Shown: piece after piece, positions 26,777 through 35,956 of the stretch
Layout: each line of letters starts with the position of its first letter
Position numbering within the stretch: the stretch's first letter is position 1
Source: Streptomyces qaidamensis
GTDB taxonomy: Bacteria; Actinomycetota; Actinomycetes; Streptomycetales; Streptomycetaceae
Length of the DNA: 64,000 nt
Assembly: GCF_001611795.1 (NCBI RefSeq)
Contig: NZ_CP015098.1
Location: 4,340,001 to 4,404,000, forward strand
Direction: 5' to 3'
Position numbers and translations under genes: made by a program
Notes under the pieces: generated by a model
Databases searched by the model: none
Seen by the model: the letters and a program-made list of their open reading frames with translations, nothing else
What the model was told of the DNA's origin: nothing

Positions 26777-28606
26777 TCAGCCGAGGCGGACGGGCTTCTC
26801 CGGGCGTATGCCGAGCTGGGAGAGCCAGACCCGCAGGGGGGTGGCGTCGCCGTCCTCGATGAGGGTGAGGACCTTGGGCGCCAGATCGGCCGTACGCTCA
26901 CCGTCGATCAGGAGGGTGGGGCCGTCCAGCCAGTCCAGGCCGGGAGTCGCGCCGGCGGTGTCCATCGCGGCGCAGCAGACCATCGCGGTGAGGTGATCGG
27001 CGAGCAGTTCCCTGGCGGTGCGCGGGGGCTGGAGGGGGAAGAGGGGCAGGGCCCGGTCGTCCCAGAGCGCCGCGGCGTCGGAGGCGGGCGACGGCGAGGC
27101 GGGCGACGGGGTCGCCGGGGGGGGGGCGGCCTCCTCACGGGCCAGTTCGGCGCTGAGCCGGGCGGCGAGGGTGGCGCTGGGGGCCGTCGTACCGGAGAGG
27201 TCCTCGTCGTCGAGGGGGTCTTCTGCGCCGAGGGCCTGGGGCGGGGCGGGGTCCGGCGCGGAGACGGCCGGCCCTCCTGCGGTGCTGCCGGCCGGGGCGG
27301 TCCCAGCTGTCCGTGCGGTGCCCGGGTCCGCCAGGTGGTCGAGGACCCGGGACAGTGTGGGGGCGCCGGTCGCGGGGGCAGCGGGGGCGGAGGCGGGGCG
27401 GACGCCCATGGTGTCCAGGACGCGGTGCAGGCGGGCCGCGTCGAGGCGCCACTTGCGGTCGACGACCTCGTCCGGATACTCGCTCCAGGCCACCGGCGAC
27501 CAGTCGGGCCCCGACCCGGCGGGGCCGCCGTGGAAGAGGCGGGCGGCGAGGAGGGAGGCGGCCTCGTCGACCGTGCCCGGCTCCTCCAGGAGATCGCAGG
27601 CGGGCCGCTCGCCGAGCCGGGACGCGAAACCCTCCGCCAGACGGTCGCGCCGGGACAGTTCCGTGAGCGCCGCGACCACACCGGCGTCCAGCCGGGACGG
27701 CCAGCGGCCCATCCGCCAGGCGGGCAGCGCCACCCGGGTCAGCAGCCGGTCCCAGCCCGCGTACGCCAGGCCCACCTGCTCCTGGGCGACGATCCGCAGC
27801 CCGTAATCCACAGCCTGTGCACGCTCAGCGGCCGCGGCCGCCACGCCCCGCTCCATCTCGGCGGCATGACCGCGGCAACTGCGCAGCAGAAGCCGGGCGA
27901 CCCAGCCGACCCCGGCGAGCACCGCCCGCGAGACCGGCTCGCGGCGGGGTGCCGAGGCCACGGCCACCGCGGCGTCCAGGCCCCGGACGAAGCGCCGGGC
28001 GGCGGCTATGTCCGGGTGGGCCGAGGGGCCCGTACCGGCGATGACCGGGGCGAGGACCGCCCGCAGCTCGCCGACCCGCATCCACCACAGGAACGGGGAG
28101 CCGATGACGAGGACCGGCGCGACGGGGTGCCGGCGGTGCGCCTGCTTGCCGACTCCCGCTATGTCGTGGTGCTCCTCGGCCGGGGGCGGGCCGTGGGCCG
28201 GGTGCGTGCGGTCCTCCAGCCAGCTGTCGCAGTCCGGGGTGAGCGCTATCGCCGAGGGCGCGGGGACGTCGAGGCGGTCGGCGAGATCGCGCACCATCCG
28301 GTACAGGTCGGGAGCCGCCTCCTCGGTGACCGGGACCGTCGGGCTCATGGCGGGCCGGGCCCGGGCGACGACCAGGGCGATCCCCGCGGCGGCGAGCAGC
28401 ACGAGGACCGCGAACGGCGTCAGCACCCAGCGGGCCGTGTCCCAGCCAGGGCCCTCCAGGCGGTCGCCGGCGGCGCCCGCGAGCAGGATCACGGCGACGG
28501 CGGCCGGCAGCAGGGCGACGGCCAGGGCACGGCTGCGGATGCGCAGCACGGCCAGTGCCCGTGCCCGCGCGGCCTGCGCGCCTGCTTCCACACCCATTCC
28601 GGTCAC
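26777..28606 (-). CDS. Membrane protein resembling an M48 protease that lacks HExxH
   Basis: About 609 aa, starting at a GTG with GAGGT five bases ahead. Two N-terminal membrane spans (ALAVALLPAAVAVILLAG and WVLTPFAVLVLLAAAGIAL). Then comes a region built like an M48 (HtpX/Ste24) protease: VTEEAAPDLYRMVRDLADRL, VAPVLVIGSPFLWW, then GELRAVLAPVIAGTG. In active M48 enzymes the last block reads as EL-x-AVLAHE-x-xH. Here the His, Glu and second His are all absent, so proteolysis is not expected. A further ~350 residues are Pro/Ala-rich and then helical, ending in LRVWLSQLGIRPEKPVRLG. A scaffold or substrate-binding role is inference. Confidence 0.75.
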   Translation of the reverse strand: MTGMGVEAGAQAARARALAVLRIRSRALAVALLPAAVAVILLAGAAGDRLEGPGWDTARWVLTPFAVLVLLAAAGIALVVARARPAMSPTVPVTEEAAPDLYRMVRDLADRLDVPAPSAIALTPDCDSWLEDRTHPAHGPPPAEEHHDIAGVGKQAHRRHPVAPVLVIGSPFLWWMRVGELRAVLAPVIAGTGPSAHPDIAAARRFVRGLDAAVAVASAPRREPVSRAVLAGVGWVARLLLRSCRGHAAEMERGVAAAAAERAQAVDYGLRIVAQEQVGLAYAGWDRLLTRVALPAWRMGRWPSRLDAGVVAALTELSRRDRLAEGFASRLGERPACDLLEEPGTVDEAASLLAARLFHGGPAGSGPDWSPVAWSEYPDEVVDRKWRLDAARLHRVLDTMGVRPASAPAAPATGAPTLSRVLDHLADPGTARTAGTAPAGSTAGGPAVSAPDPAPPQALGAEDPLDDEDLSGTTAPSATLAARLSAELAREEAAPPPATPSPASPSPASDAAALWDDRALPLFPLQPPRTARELLADHLTAMVCCAAMDTAGATPGLDWLDGPTLLIDGERTADLAPKVLTLIEDGDATPLRVWLSQLGIRPEKPVRLG

Positions 28607-28828
28607 TACCGACCTCACCCCCTCCCCGTCGACCTGATGCTGCCCTTGCTCACTCCCCCACTGTGGCACCCGCCACTGACATCGCAATGCCGGTGGGCCA
28701 AGTGCCGGAACGCTTGCGCCGCACCCTAGTTGGGGCTCCGGCCCTCGTCAGCCGGATAGGGCATCGGTCACTCGATGGAATGGCTTTGGGGAGAGGTGGA
28801 TGACGGGAAGCGAGCATCAGACCCCCAC

Positions 28829-28913
28829 CTCTCGCATACTTCCGGCCCCGCTCCTCGCATACGTCAGACCACGCCCCTCGCATACGTCAGACCACGCCCC
28901 TCGCATACGTCAG
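28829..28913. repeat. 23-bp tandem repeat, 2 full copies plus partial and degenerate copies
   Basis: Unit CCTCGCATACGTCAGACCACGCC (in two parts: CCTCGCATACGTCAG + ACCACGCC). Copies at 28853-28875 and 28876-28898 are identical; 28899-28913 is a partial third; a degenerate copy lies near 28831. It sits between the purD terminator and the next gene. Confidence 0.85.
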
Positions 28914-28942
28914 GCCCCGGATCCTGAGACGGATCCGGGGCC
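28913..28942 (-). terminator. Hairpin terminator of purD
   Basis: GGCCCCGGATCC - 6 nt - GGATCCGGGGCC, a perfect 12-bp stem 50 nt behind the purD stop. On the minus strand it is followed by the 23-bp repeat array rather than by a T run. Confidence 0.82.
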
Positions 28943-28991
28943 TGCGGGGTTCATCGGCGGCGGGGTGGTTTCCCTGCCTCGCGTGGACCGG

Positions 28992-30242
<1,251 letters not shown>

Positions 30243-30336
30243 AGGGGTCAGCCTAACGGGAGGCGCCGGGTTCCCTTTGTGCGGGCCGCCGAGGGGAGGG
30301 GGGATCTTGAGCTGGAGGTTCCTCCAAGGAGTCGGG

Positions 30337-32793
30337 CTATTCGTTCGTGAACTCCTCGACCACCGTCGCTCCCAGCTCCCTCACGATCAGCTCCTGGCCG
30401 GACAAGGCCGACTCGTCGAGGTCGGGGTCGTCGTCCTCGGGGATGTCCTCCTCGGCGGAGACGTGGCGCGGCTGTGGGGCGGAGGGCTGGGGGACGGAGG
30501 CGGCCGGGGCCGGGGCGGACGTGGCGGCGGGCGCGGGGCCGCTCGACTGCTGGGCGGGGCCGGCCGGGGGAGCCGGCTGGGCGGGGGCGGGGCGCTGGGC
30601 CGTCGCCGTACCGCCGCCGGCGTGGTAACCGCCTCCACCGCCCGTGTTGTAGCCGCCAGAGCCGCCGAAACCGGAGGGGCCGCTGCCGGGCGCCGGGGGC
30701 GCGGAGCCGCCCGAGGGGTCGACGATCGCCTCGATCTTCCACTGGACGTTGAACTGCTCGCCCAGCGCCTGCCGCAGCACGTCCTCGCTGCCGCTGCTCA
30801 GGAAGTTGTCCCGGGCTCCGGCGTTGACGAAGCCGAGCTGGAGGGTCGTGCCGTCGAAGCCGGTCACCTGGGCGTTCTGGCTGAGCAGGATCCAGGTGAA
30901 GCGCCGGCGGTTCTTGACCGCGTCCAGGATGTTCGGCCAGAGCATGCGGGGGTCGAGCTGGCCGCCGCCGGTGGGAGCGGCGGCGGGGACGGGGGCAGGG
31001 GCGGAGGCGGGGGCAGGCGCCGACGTCGCCGGAGGCTGGGCCGCCGGAGGGGCGCGGGGGGCGGGGGTGCTCGTCGGCGGGGTGTTCGCCGGTGGGGTGT
31101 TCGAGGCGGGCGCGCCCGGGGCGGCCGTGGGCCAGCCGCCGGGGCGACGGCCGCCGCTGCCGGCGGAGGCCGCGGTGGGCCAGGCGCCGGGGGCGGGCTG
31201 GGTCGGGGCGGGCTGGGTAGGGGCGGACCGGGCCGCGGCGGGCCGGGGCTCCTGGCCGGGGCCGGGGGCGCCGGTGGCTTCGGGGGTGGCGTGTCCCGGG
31301 GGCGGGGTGGCCGGTGCCGACGGCGGCGCGCTCTGGGCCGGCGGCGACTGGGGCACACCGTGACCCGCCGCCGGAGGAGCGGAGCCCGGTGCGGCCGTCG
31401 TAGGACCGCCGACGCTGCCGGTCCCCGCGCCGCTGCTGCCCGGTGCTCCGGTCGCGCGGACCGCCGCCCGGGCCGCCGCCGGGCCACTGCCTGCCGGCAC
31501 CGGACCGCCGGCGCCCGCCGCCACCGGACCGCCGCCACCCGCCTGGGCCGGAGCGGGAGCCGCTCCCCCATGGCCCTCCGGGCCGGGCACGTATCCCATG
31601 GCGGGAATGCCGGAGGGGCCGCCCGCGGAGTAGTTCACTCCGCGCTCGATCCGGTCGAGGCGGGCCATCACGGAGCGCTCGTCGCCGTAGGCGGCGGGAA
31701 GCAGGACACGGGCGCAGATCAGCTCAAGCTGGAGACGGGGCGAGTGGGCGCCGCGCATCTCGGTCAGGCCTTCGTTGACGAGGTCGGCGGCACGGCTCAG
31801 CTCGGCGGGGCCGAAGGTGCCGGCCTGGGCCTGCATGCGCTCGATCACATCGGCGGGGGCGTCGATGAGCCCCTTCTCCGCGGCGTCCGGGACGGCGGCG
31901 AGGATCACCAGGTCGCGCAGCCGCTCCAGGAGGTCGGCGACGAAGCGGCGGGGGTCGTTGCCGCCCTCGATCACGTGGTCGACGACCTCGAAGGCAGCGG
32001 CTCCGTCGCCGGTGGCGAAGGCCTCGACGACGGAGTCGAGGAGGGAACCGTCGGTGTATCCGAGCAGGGAGGTGGCCATGGCGTAGGTCACACCGTCCGC
32101 CGCGGCGCCCGCGAGGAGCTGGTCCATGACGGACATCGAGTCACGCACGGACCCGCCGCCGGCCCGCACCACGAGGGGGAGCACGCCGTCCTCGACCGGG
32201 ATGGTCTCCTTCTGGCACACCTGTCCGAGGTACTCCCGGAGGGTGCTGGGGGGGACGAGCCGGAAGGGGTAGTGGTGGGTCCGGGACCGGATCGTCCCGA
32301 TGACCTTCTCGGGCTCGGTGGTCGCGAAGATGAACTTGAGGTGCTCCGGGGGCTCCTCGACGACCTTCAGCAGCGCGTTGAAGCCGGCCGACGTGACCAT
32401 GTGGGCCTCGTCGATGATGTAGATCTTGTACCGGCTGCGGGCGGGCCCGAAGAAGGCCTTCTCACGCAGGTCACGGGCGTCGTCGACGCCACCGTGGGAA
32501 GCGGCGTCGATCTCGATGACGTCGATGGAGCCGGGCCCGTTGCGTGCGAGGTCCTGGCAGGACTGGCACTCCCCGCAGGGCGTCGGCGTGGGCCCCTGCT
32601 CGCAGTTCAGGCAGCGGGCCAGGATGCGGGCGCTGGTCGTCTTGCCGCAGCCGCGCGGCCCGCTGAACAGGTACGCGTGGTTGACCCGGTTGTTCCGCAG
32701 CGCCTGCTGCAGCGGGTCGGTGACATGCTCCTGCCCGATGACCTCGGCGAAGGTCTCGGGGCGGTAGCGGCGGTACAGAGCGAGAGACGACAC
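30337..32793 (-). CDS. dnaX: DNA polymerase III subunit gamma/tau (DnaX)
   Basis: Clamp-loader ATPase of the replisome. Starts SSLALYRRYRPETFAEVIGQ; Walker A GPRGCGKT at 45-52; four-cysteine zinc module at residues 61-79 (CLNC...CGECQSC); Walker B IIDEAHM. The AAA+ and collar regions end near residue 410, followed by ~250 residues of Pro/Ala/Gly-rich linker and then a conserved C-terminal tau domain (MLWPNILDAVKNRRRFTW). At 818 aa it is long through this linker. The GTG start lacks a ribosome site but has a TATAAC -10-like box close ahead, suggesting a leaderless mRNA. Longer frames upstream run into the SRP RNA and are rejected. Confidence 0.96.
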   Translation of the reverse strand: MSSLALYRRYRPETFAEVIGQEHVTDPLQQALRNNRVNHAYLFSGPRGCGKTTSARILARCLNCEQGPTPTPCGECQSCQDLARNGPGSIDVIEIDAASHGGVDDARDLREKAFFGPARSRYKIYIIDEAHMVTSAGFNALLKVVEEPPEHLKFIFATTEPEKVIGTIRSRTHHYPFRLVPPSTLREYLGQVCQKETIPVEDGVLPLVVRAGGGSVRDSMSVMDQLLAGAAADGVTYAMATSLLGYTDGSLLDSVVEAFATGDGAAAFEVVDHVIEGGNDPRRFVADLLERLRDLVILAAVPDAAEKGLIDAPADVIERMQAQAGTFGPAELSRAADLVNEGLTEMRGAHSPRLQLELICARVLLPAAYGDERSVMARLDRIERGVNYSAGGPSGIPAMGYVPGPEGHGGAAPAPAQAGGGGPVAAGAGGPVPAGSGPAAARAAVRATGAPGSSGAGTGSVGGPTTAAPGSAPPAAGHGVPQSPPAQSAPPSAPATPPPGHATPEATGAPGPGQEPRPAAARSAPTQPAPTQPAPGAWPTAASAGSGGRRPGGWPTAAPGAPASNTPPANTPPTSTPAPRAPPAAQPPATSAPAPASAPAPVPAAAPTGGGQLDPRMLWPNILDAVKNRRRFTWILLSQNAQVTGFDGTTLQLGFVNAGARDNFLSSGSEDVLRQALGEQFNVQWKIEAIVDPSGGSAPPAPGSGPSGFGGSGGYNTGGGGGYHAGGGTATAQRPAPAQPAPPAGPAQQSSGPAPAATSAPAPAASVPQPSAPQPRHVSAEEDIPEDDDPDLDESALSGQELIVRELGATVVEEFTNE

Positions 32794-32845
32794 GCATACG
32801 AGGTTATAGGCGCCCACCGACATCGGGCCCGGCCCGGACCCGGTC

Positions 32846-32904
32846 GGGAGATCCGGTCGGGAGATCCGGACCGGGAGATCCGGACCGGGAGATCCGGTCC
32901 GGGA
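32846..32904. repeat. Four tandem 13-14-bp repeats between ffs and dnaX
   Basis: GGGAGATCCGG(A/T)C(C) repeated four times (32846, 32859, 32873, 32887), directly behind the 3' end of the SRP RNA and ahead of the dnaX promoter. Each unit contains GATCCGG/CCGGATC-type self-complementary steps, so pairs of units can fold. Confidence 0.85.
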
Positions 32905-32911
32905 ACGCAGA

Positions 32912-33002
32912 CGCCCCCCACGCACCCGCCAGAGCCGACCTACCCTTGCTGCCTTCCGGCCCTGGGGGAGTTCAGTCAGATAGCGCCGCGTGAGGGGCTG
33001 CG
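32912..33002 (-). ncRNA. ffs: Small signal recognition particle RNA (4.5S type)
   Basis: The minus strand carries the universal Ffh-binding apical domain (CAGGGCCGGAAGGCAGCAAG). The ends pair as GCCCCTCACGC with GCGTGGGGGGC, giving a single ~90-nt hairpin of the bacterial small SRP RNA type. Exact ends are estimated from the pairing. It lies ~120 nt upstream of dnaX, the usual actinobacterial order, with tRNA-Ser divergent on the other side. Confidence 0.93.
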
Positions 33003-33074
33003 CCAAGGCTACCTGATGTCTGGGGCGGGGAACGAGTTCGCGAGCACTCCTCTCGGTCATGTAATGTTCCTGGC

Positions 33075-33162
33075 GGAGGATTCGCCTAGAGGCCTAGGGC
33101 GCACGCTTGGAAAGCGTGTTGGGGGCAACCCCTCACGAGTTCGAATCTCGTATCCTCCGCCA
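33075..33162 (+). tRNA. tRNA-Ser (anticodon GGA), CCA encoded
   Basis: Acceptor GGAGGAT pairs with ATCCTCC, anticodon stem CACGC/GCGTG with loop TTGGAAA, long variable arm (TTGGGGGCAACCCC). Discriminator G33159 is followed by an encoded CCA, unlike the other tRNAs of this window that could be checked. Confidence 0.95.
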
Positions 33163-33183
33163 GTGCCTCACCGGGCACGATGT

Positions 33184-33216
33184 CGAAGGGCCCCACCGTT
33201 CGCGGTGGGGCCCTTC
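33184..33216 (+). terminator. Terminator after tRNA-Ser(GGA)
   Basis: CGAAGGGCCCCACCG, TTCG loop, CGGTGGGGCCCTTCG: a 14-15-bp stem 21 nt after the tRNA. Followed by GCCTTGC only, no real T run. Confidence 0.85.
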
Positions 33217-33294
33217 GGCCTTGCTGGAGCCACTTCCAGGAGGGAATGAGAAATCGCTTGTGCTTGTGGCATGCCCATGCACAAGGATGTGCGC

Positions 33295-33840
33295 ATGATG
33301 CGACCCGCGCGTGCGCTGCTCCCCCTTCTCCTGGTGCCAGTTCTCCTTACAGGTTGCGGCGCGGGCAAGAGCAGCGGTACGGCCGCCGACAGCGCTGACC
33401 TTGACGCCGCCGCGGGCGACTGGGGCGTCGCGCCGGAACTCGTGTATGTCACCAAGGTCTCCGGCTACACAGTGCTCCGGGAGTCGGTTGGCGAGTACAA
33501 CAACGAGTTCGCTGCCGCGTACGGGTCCGAGAAGGGTGTCGGCAAGTTCGGCCTCTTCGTAGGGCGCGGCACGATGACGGCGGAGAGCTGCCCCGAGCAG
33601 CCGCTGGGCGAGGTGTCGGAGAAGCGGGTCACCTGTGAGCATGCCGGCGACGCCTGGTACCGCAAGGCCGGTGGCAGCCACGAGTACGCGGTGCCCGACG
33701 ACGGCGTGGTGATTCATCTGATCGCTGATGTGGACAAGGTCGACCGCGCCGTTCTGCGTAAGGCCGCCGAGGCGGCCCACCGCCCGGACGACGCCGAATT
33801 GGCCGCACTCCTGCCGACCGGCAACGGCGCGGGCACCTGA
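33295..33840 (+). CDS. Putative lipoprotein of unknown function
   Basis: Secreted lipoprotein: ATG at 33295 (AAGG seven nt ahead) starts MMRPARALLPLLLVPVLLTGCGAG, with lipobox LTGC. A start at 33271 is possible but has no ribosome site. The mature part (~160 aa) has two further cysteines (ESCPEQ and VTCEHAG) that may pair, and no recognised enzymatic motif. It has a short Ser/Thr/Ala/Gly linker after the lipid site. It is alone, with 110 nt before the next, convergent gene. I do not know its function. Confidence 0.8.
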   Translation: MMRPARALLPLLLVPVLLTGCGAGKSSGTAADSADLDAAAGDWGVAPELVYVTKVSGYTVLRESVGEYNNEFAAAYGSEKGVGKFGLFVGRGTMTAESCPEQPLGEVSEKRVTCEHAGDAWYRKAGGSHEYAVPDDGVVIHLIADVDKVDRAVLRKAAEAAHRPDDAELAALLPTGNGAGT

Positions 33841-33942
33841 GAGGACGGTTTGAAGTCGGCTGTGCAGCGGGCACCCATGCCGTCATCCGCGGAGTGGACT
33901 CAGCCGGGACGGAAGCCGATAGCCGCTCTCACGACCGACCGC

Positions 33943-34287
33943 TCATGCCGTTTTCGCGGTGGACTTTTTTGCGCTCCTGCTTCGTCCCGCAGGGGTGCGC
34001 GTGTTCTTCCGCTTGGGCTTTTCCGCGTGGGGCTCGGTCCGTGAGGGCGTCGCCTGCACAGGGGCGGTCTTCCACTTCAGTTCGATCTCCAGCTCGATCT
34101 CACCGCCGCCGATCTCGACCTCCAGCTCGCTGTGGAGGTCCTCGGGGATCCGGAGGCCCAGCGTCCCGGGGCCGAGGTCCAGCTCGGCGTCCCCGCCTTC
34201 CCTCAGGGCGTCTGCGAGTGCCGTGAGCTGGTCAGCGGCCTCGTGGCGGGACAGCGAGCGCTTCTGCTCGAACGTGAGGTCCTTCAT
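33943..34287 (-). CDS. Amphi-Trp domain protein
   Basis: A 114-aa protein with the small amphi-Trp fold (MKDLTFEQKRSLSRHEAADQLTALADAL ... ELEVEIGGGEIELEIELKWK), named for the Trp in its amphipathic last strand. The C-terminal 40 residues are Lys/Arg/Thr-rich (KPKRKNTRTPAGRSRSAKKS), a likely nucleic-acid or surface-binding tail. Function of the domain is not known to me. Starts ATG; convergent with the lipoprotein gene. Confidence 0.85.
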   Translation of the reverse strand: MKDLTFEQKRSLSRHEAADQLTALADALREGGDAELDLGPGTLGLRIPEDLHSELEVEIGGGEIELEIELKWKTAPVQATPSRTEPHAEKPKRKNTRTPAGRSRSAKKSTAKTA

Positions 34288-34350
34288 GGGGCCCTCCCTG
34301 TGGCAAAAGGGTGGATGAAGCCATCTTGGCGGGATGTGCGGACTCGTGGG

Positions 34351-34575
34351 TCAGCCACCCGCCTCCGGACCCCAGTGCTCGGGTCCCACTCCGCGCCAGT
34401 CGATCCACGGCACCTCCGCCACGTCCGCCGGATCGATCTCCAGTCCGGCGCGGCGGAGGAACTCCGCGACATCGACGACGTCGTGGGCGAGCCCGAGGAT
34501 CTCGCCGTCCACGCGGACGCGTCGGCCGCCCGAGGGCGACGGCGGATGCACGATCACACGAATCGGTCCGGACAT
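34351..34575 (-). CDS. Small conserved protein of unknown function
   Basis: 74 aa: MSGPIRVIVHPPSPSGGRRV, then EILGLAHDVVDVAEFLRRAG and a Trp-rich acidic end (VPWIDWRGVGPEHWGP). Good codon bias over the whole length. The ribosome site is weak (GAAG). It is 44 nt behind the next small gene, so likely cotranscribed. Looks like a compact alpha/beta domain; I cannot name a function. Confidence 0.65.
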   Translation of the reverse strand: MSGPIRVIVHPPSPSGGRRVRVDGEILGLAHDVVDVAEFLRRAGLEIDPADVAEVPWIDWRGVGPEHWGPEAGG

Positions 34576-34619
34576 GTCTTCAGGATCGTCCGGGACGTAC
34601 GGTCCCGCAGGCCGGCGCG

Positions 34620-34853
34620 TCATCGAGGGAGCCGCTCGCGCACGCCCGCGGCCGTCCGCCCCAGCTCCCGCAGCTCCCACCACGCCGCGGGACTCGGCCG
34701 TCGCTGCTGCCAGTAGGGGTGGAAGAACGCCCGGGCCGACAGCCGGTACAGACGCCGGCGCAGCTCGGTGCGGCCGGGCCGATCGGCGAGCTGCCGGTGC
34801 GTGGCACTCCACTCCCGTTGCGCCCGGACGAGATCGTCGGGAAACGTTCGCAT
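34620..34853 (-). CDS. Small Arg-rich protein of unknown function
   Basis: 77 aa, starting MRTFPDDLVRAQREWSATHR. It is Arg-rich and mostly helical with several Trp, and no cysteines or membrane span. ATG 34853 is preferred over an in-frame TTG 12 nt upstream. Ribosome site not obvious. Its partner gene follows 44 nt later. Seen in other Streptomyces as far as I remember; function unknown. Confidence 0.62.
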   Translation of the reverse strand: MRTFPDDLVRAQREWSATHRQLADRPGRTELRRRLYRLSARAFFHPYWQQRRPSPAAWWELRELGRTAAGVRERLPR

Positions 34854-34976
34854 GGCCGAATTCAATCATGTGTTCGATTTTTCGAGCCAGCGCAAGGCTT
34901 CTGTTACGTCTCGGTTCGGGCACCGGACGCGGACAGCCGCAGCGCGAGAGGCCCGAGTAGGCGCATACTGAGGCCA

Positions 34977-35198
34977 ATGACAAAGCCTGCTGCTTCCAAG
35001 CGTCACTTGCCTACCAGCCCCTTCAAGGCGCCGGTCGCACCCGCTCCCAAGTACTTCGCCGTCGGTGACCAGGTCACGCACGACATGTACGGGCTCGGCC
35101 GGGTCATCGGCATCGAGGACGGGATCGCCGCGCTCGTCGACTTCGGTTCGGCGCAGATGCGGATCCTGAGCCCCTACGCCAAGATGACCAAGCTGTAG
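34977..35198 (+). CDS. Small Tudor-like protein, similar to UvrD/PcrA C-terminus
   Basis: 73 aa. A disordered N-terminus (MTKPAASKRHLPTSPFKAPV) is followed by a ~45-residue beta-rich unit: FAVGDQVTHDMYGLGRVIG, ALVDFGSAQMRILSP. This pattern resembles the small Tudor-like/SH3-like tail of UvrD/PcrA helicases and the CarD/TRCF N-terminal module, which bind RNA polymerase. No helicase is attached. Function as a free-standing polymerase-binding module is inference. Confidence 0.78.
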   Translation: MTKPAASKRHLPTSPFKAPVAPAPKYFAVGDQVTHDMYGLGRVIGIEDGIAALVDFGSAQMRILSPYAKMTKL

Positions 35199-35291
35199 GA
35201 CCTCCGTGCCCGGTCGGGGCACTCCTGGCCCTGCCTTGGGCCAGCAACCGAAAAGAGACCTCTCATCGAACCGACTTCGCTGTTCTCCGCC

Positions 35292-35453
35292 GTGGAGGGG
35301 CAGCCGAGCCTTTCCAGTGCGGCGTCGCCGCCTCCGGCGACCAACCCCTTCCAGGCCCCCGACTTCGGGGAGGCCGAAGCCTTCCCTCTCGTCGAGGACA
35401 TGCCGGAGGAGCCCGTCGCGACCAGGCGTCCGGCGCGCCGCAGGGCCGCCTAG
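35292..35453 (+). CDS. Possible 53-aa protein or C-terminal remnant
   Basis: After the TAG of the Tudor-like gene, the same frame is open again up to a TAG at 35453. From about 35260 it shows strong coding bias (GC-rich third positions). Translation reads VEGQPSLSSAASPPPATNPF and ends ATRRPARRRAA. The only standard start is GTG at 35292, without a good ribosome site; coding bias begins slightly before it. It may be a real small gene, a stop-interrupted extension of the upstream gene, or the leftover tail of a lost gene. Confidence 0.4.
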   Translation: MEGQPSLSSAASPPPATNPFQAPDFGEAEAFPLVEDMPEEPVATRRPARRRAA

Positions 35454-35471
35454 CCCCACTCTGCGGTCCGG

Positions 35472-35939
35472 TCAGATCTCGCGGTCCGACGCCGGCCAGA
35501 CGTACGGCAGGTCGTCCGGGACCCCCGGGAAGAGGGACGCGTACGTCGTGGGGTCCTTGCGGACCAGGGCCGAGCGGTGGCTCTCGTGGAAGGGGTCGTC
35601 GCCCAGCCAGGGCGGGAGCTCGTCTTCGGCGGCCAGTTGCGGCTGGTCGCGGATCGGGGCGTGGGGGCGGGTCGCCGACAGGTCGGCCACGAGCGTCGCC
35701 GCGCACGTGTCCTGGTGGCCCTGTTCGCGCCAGACGCGGCAGATCTCCAGGCCGTAGCGGACCAGCGCCTCCTCGTAGCCGAGCCACATCTTCACGGCCG
35801 GGTGGCGGCGCCAGCCGTAGCCGGGGACGACCAGGCCGCGCAGGACCTGAAGGGCCTCGACGCGTTGTTTGCCGAGCCGGCGGCGGTCGAGGGACAGGGC
35901 CGTCGTGCGGAAGTCCGGGTAGGGCAGAAAGGTCTGCAT
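35472..35939 (-). CDS. MSMEG_6728-family protein (pyrimidine-dimer glycosylase-like)
   Basis: 155 aa starting MQTFLPYPDFRTTALSLDRRRLGKQRVEALQVLR, the conserved N-terminus of the actinobacterial MSMEG_6728 family, which resembles the T4 endonuclease V / DUF1722-like DNA glycosylases. The Arg/Lys-rich N-terminal helix would contact DNA; activity is unproven. A GTG at 35960 overlapping the upstream stop (GTGA) would add 7 residues and couple translation to the DUF4383 gene; the inner ATG fits the family better. Confidence 0.8.
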   Translation of the reverse strand: MQTFLPYPDFRTTALSLDRRRLGKQRVEALQVLRGLVVPGYGWRRHPAVKMWLGYEEALVRYGLEICRVWREQGHQDTCAATLVADLSATRPHAPIRDQPQLAAEDELPPWLGDDPFHESHRSALVRKDPTTYASLFPGVPDDLPYVWPASDREI

Positions 35940-35956
35940 GCGGTCGCCGGTGCTCC

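Noticed and set aside
28853..28913. CRISPR-like array near purD
   Set aside because: 23-bp units are contiguous without spacers.
32794..33060. N-terminal extension of DnaX
   Set aside because: It would run through the repeats and into the SRP RNA gene; the conserved DnaX start is the GTG at 32793.
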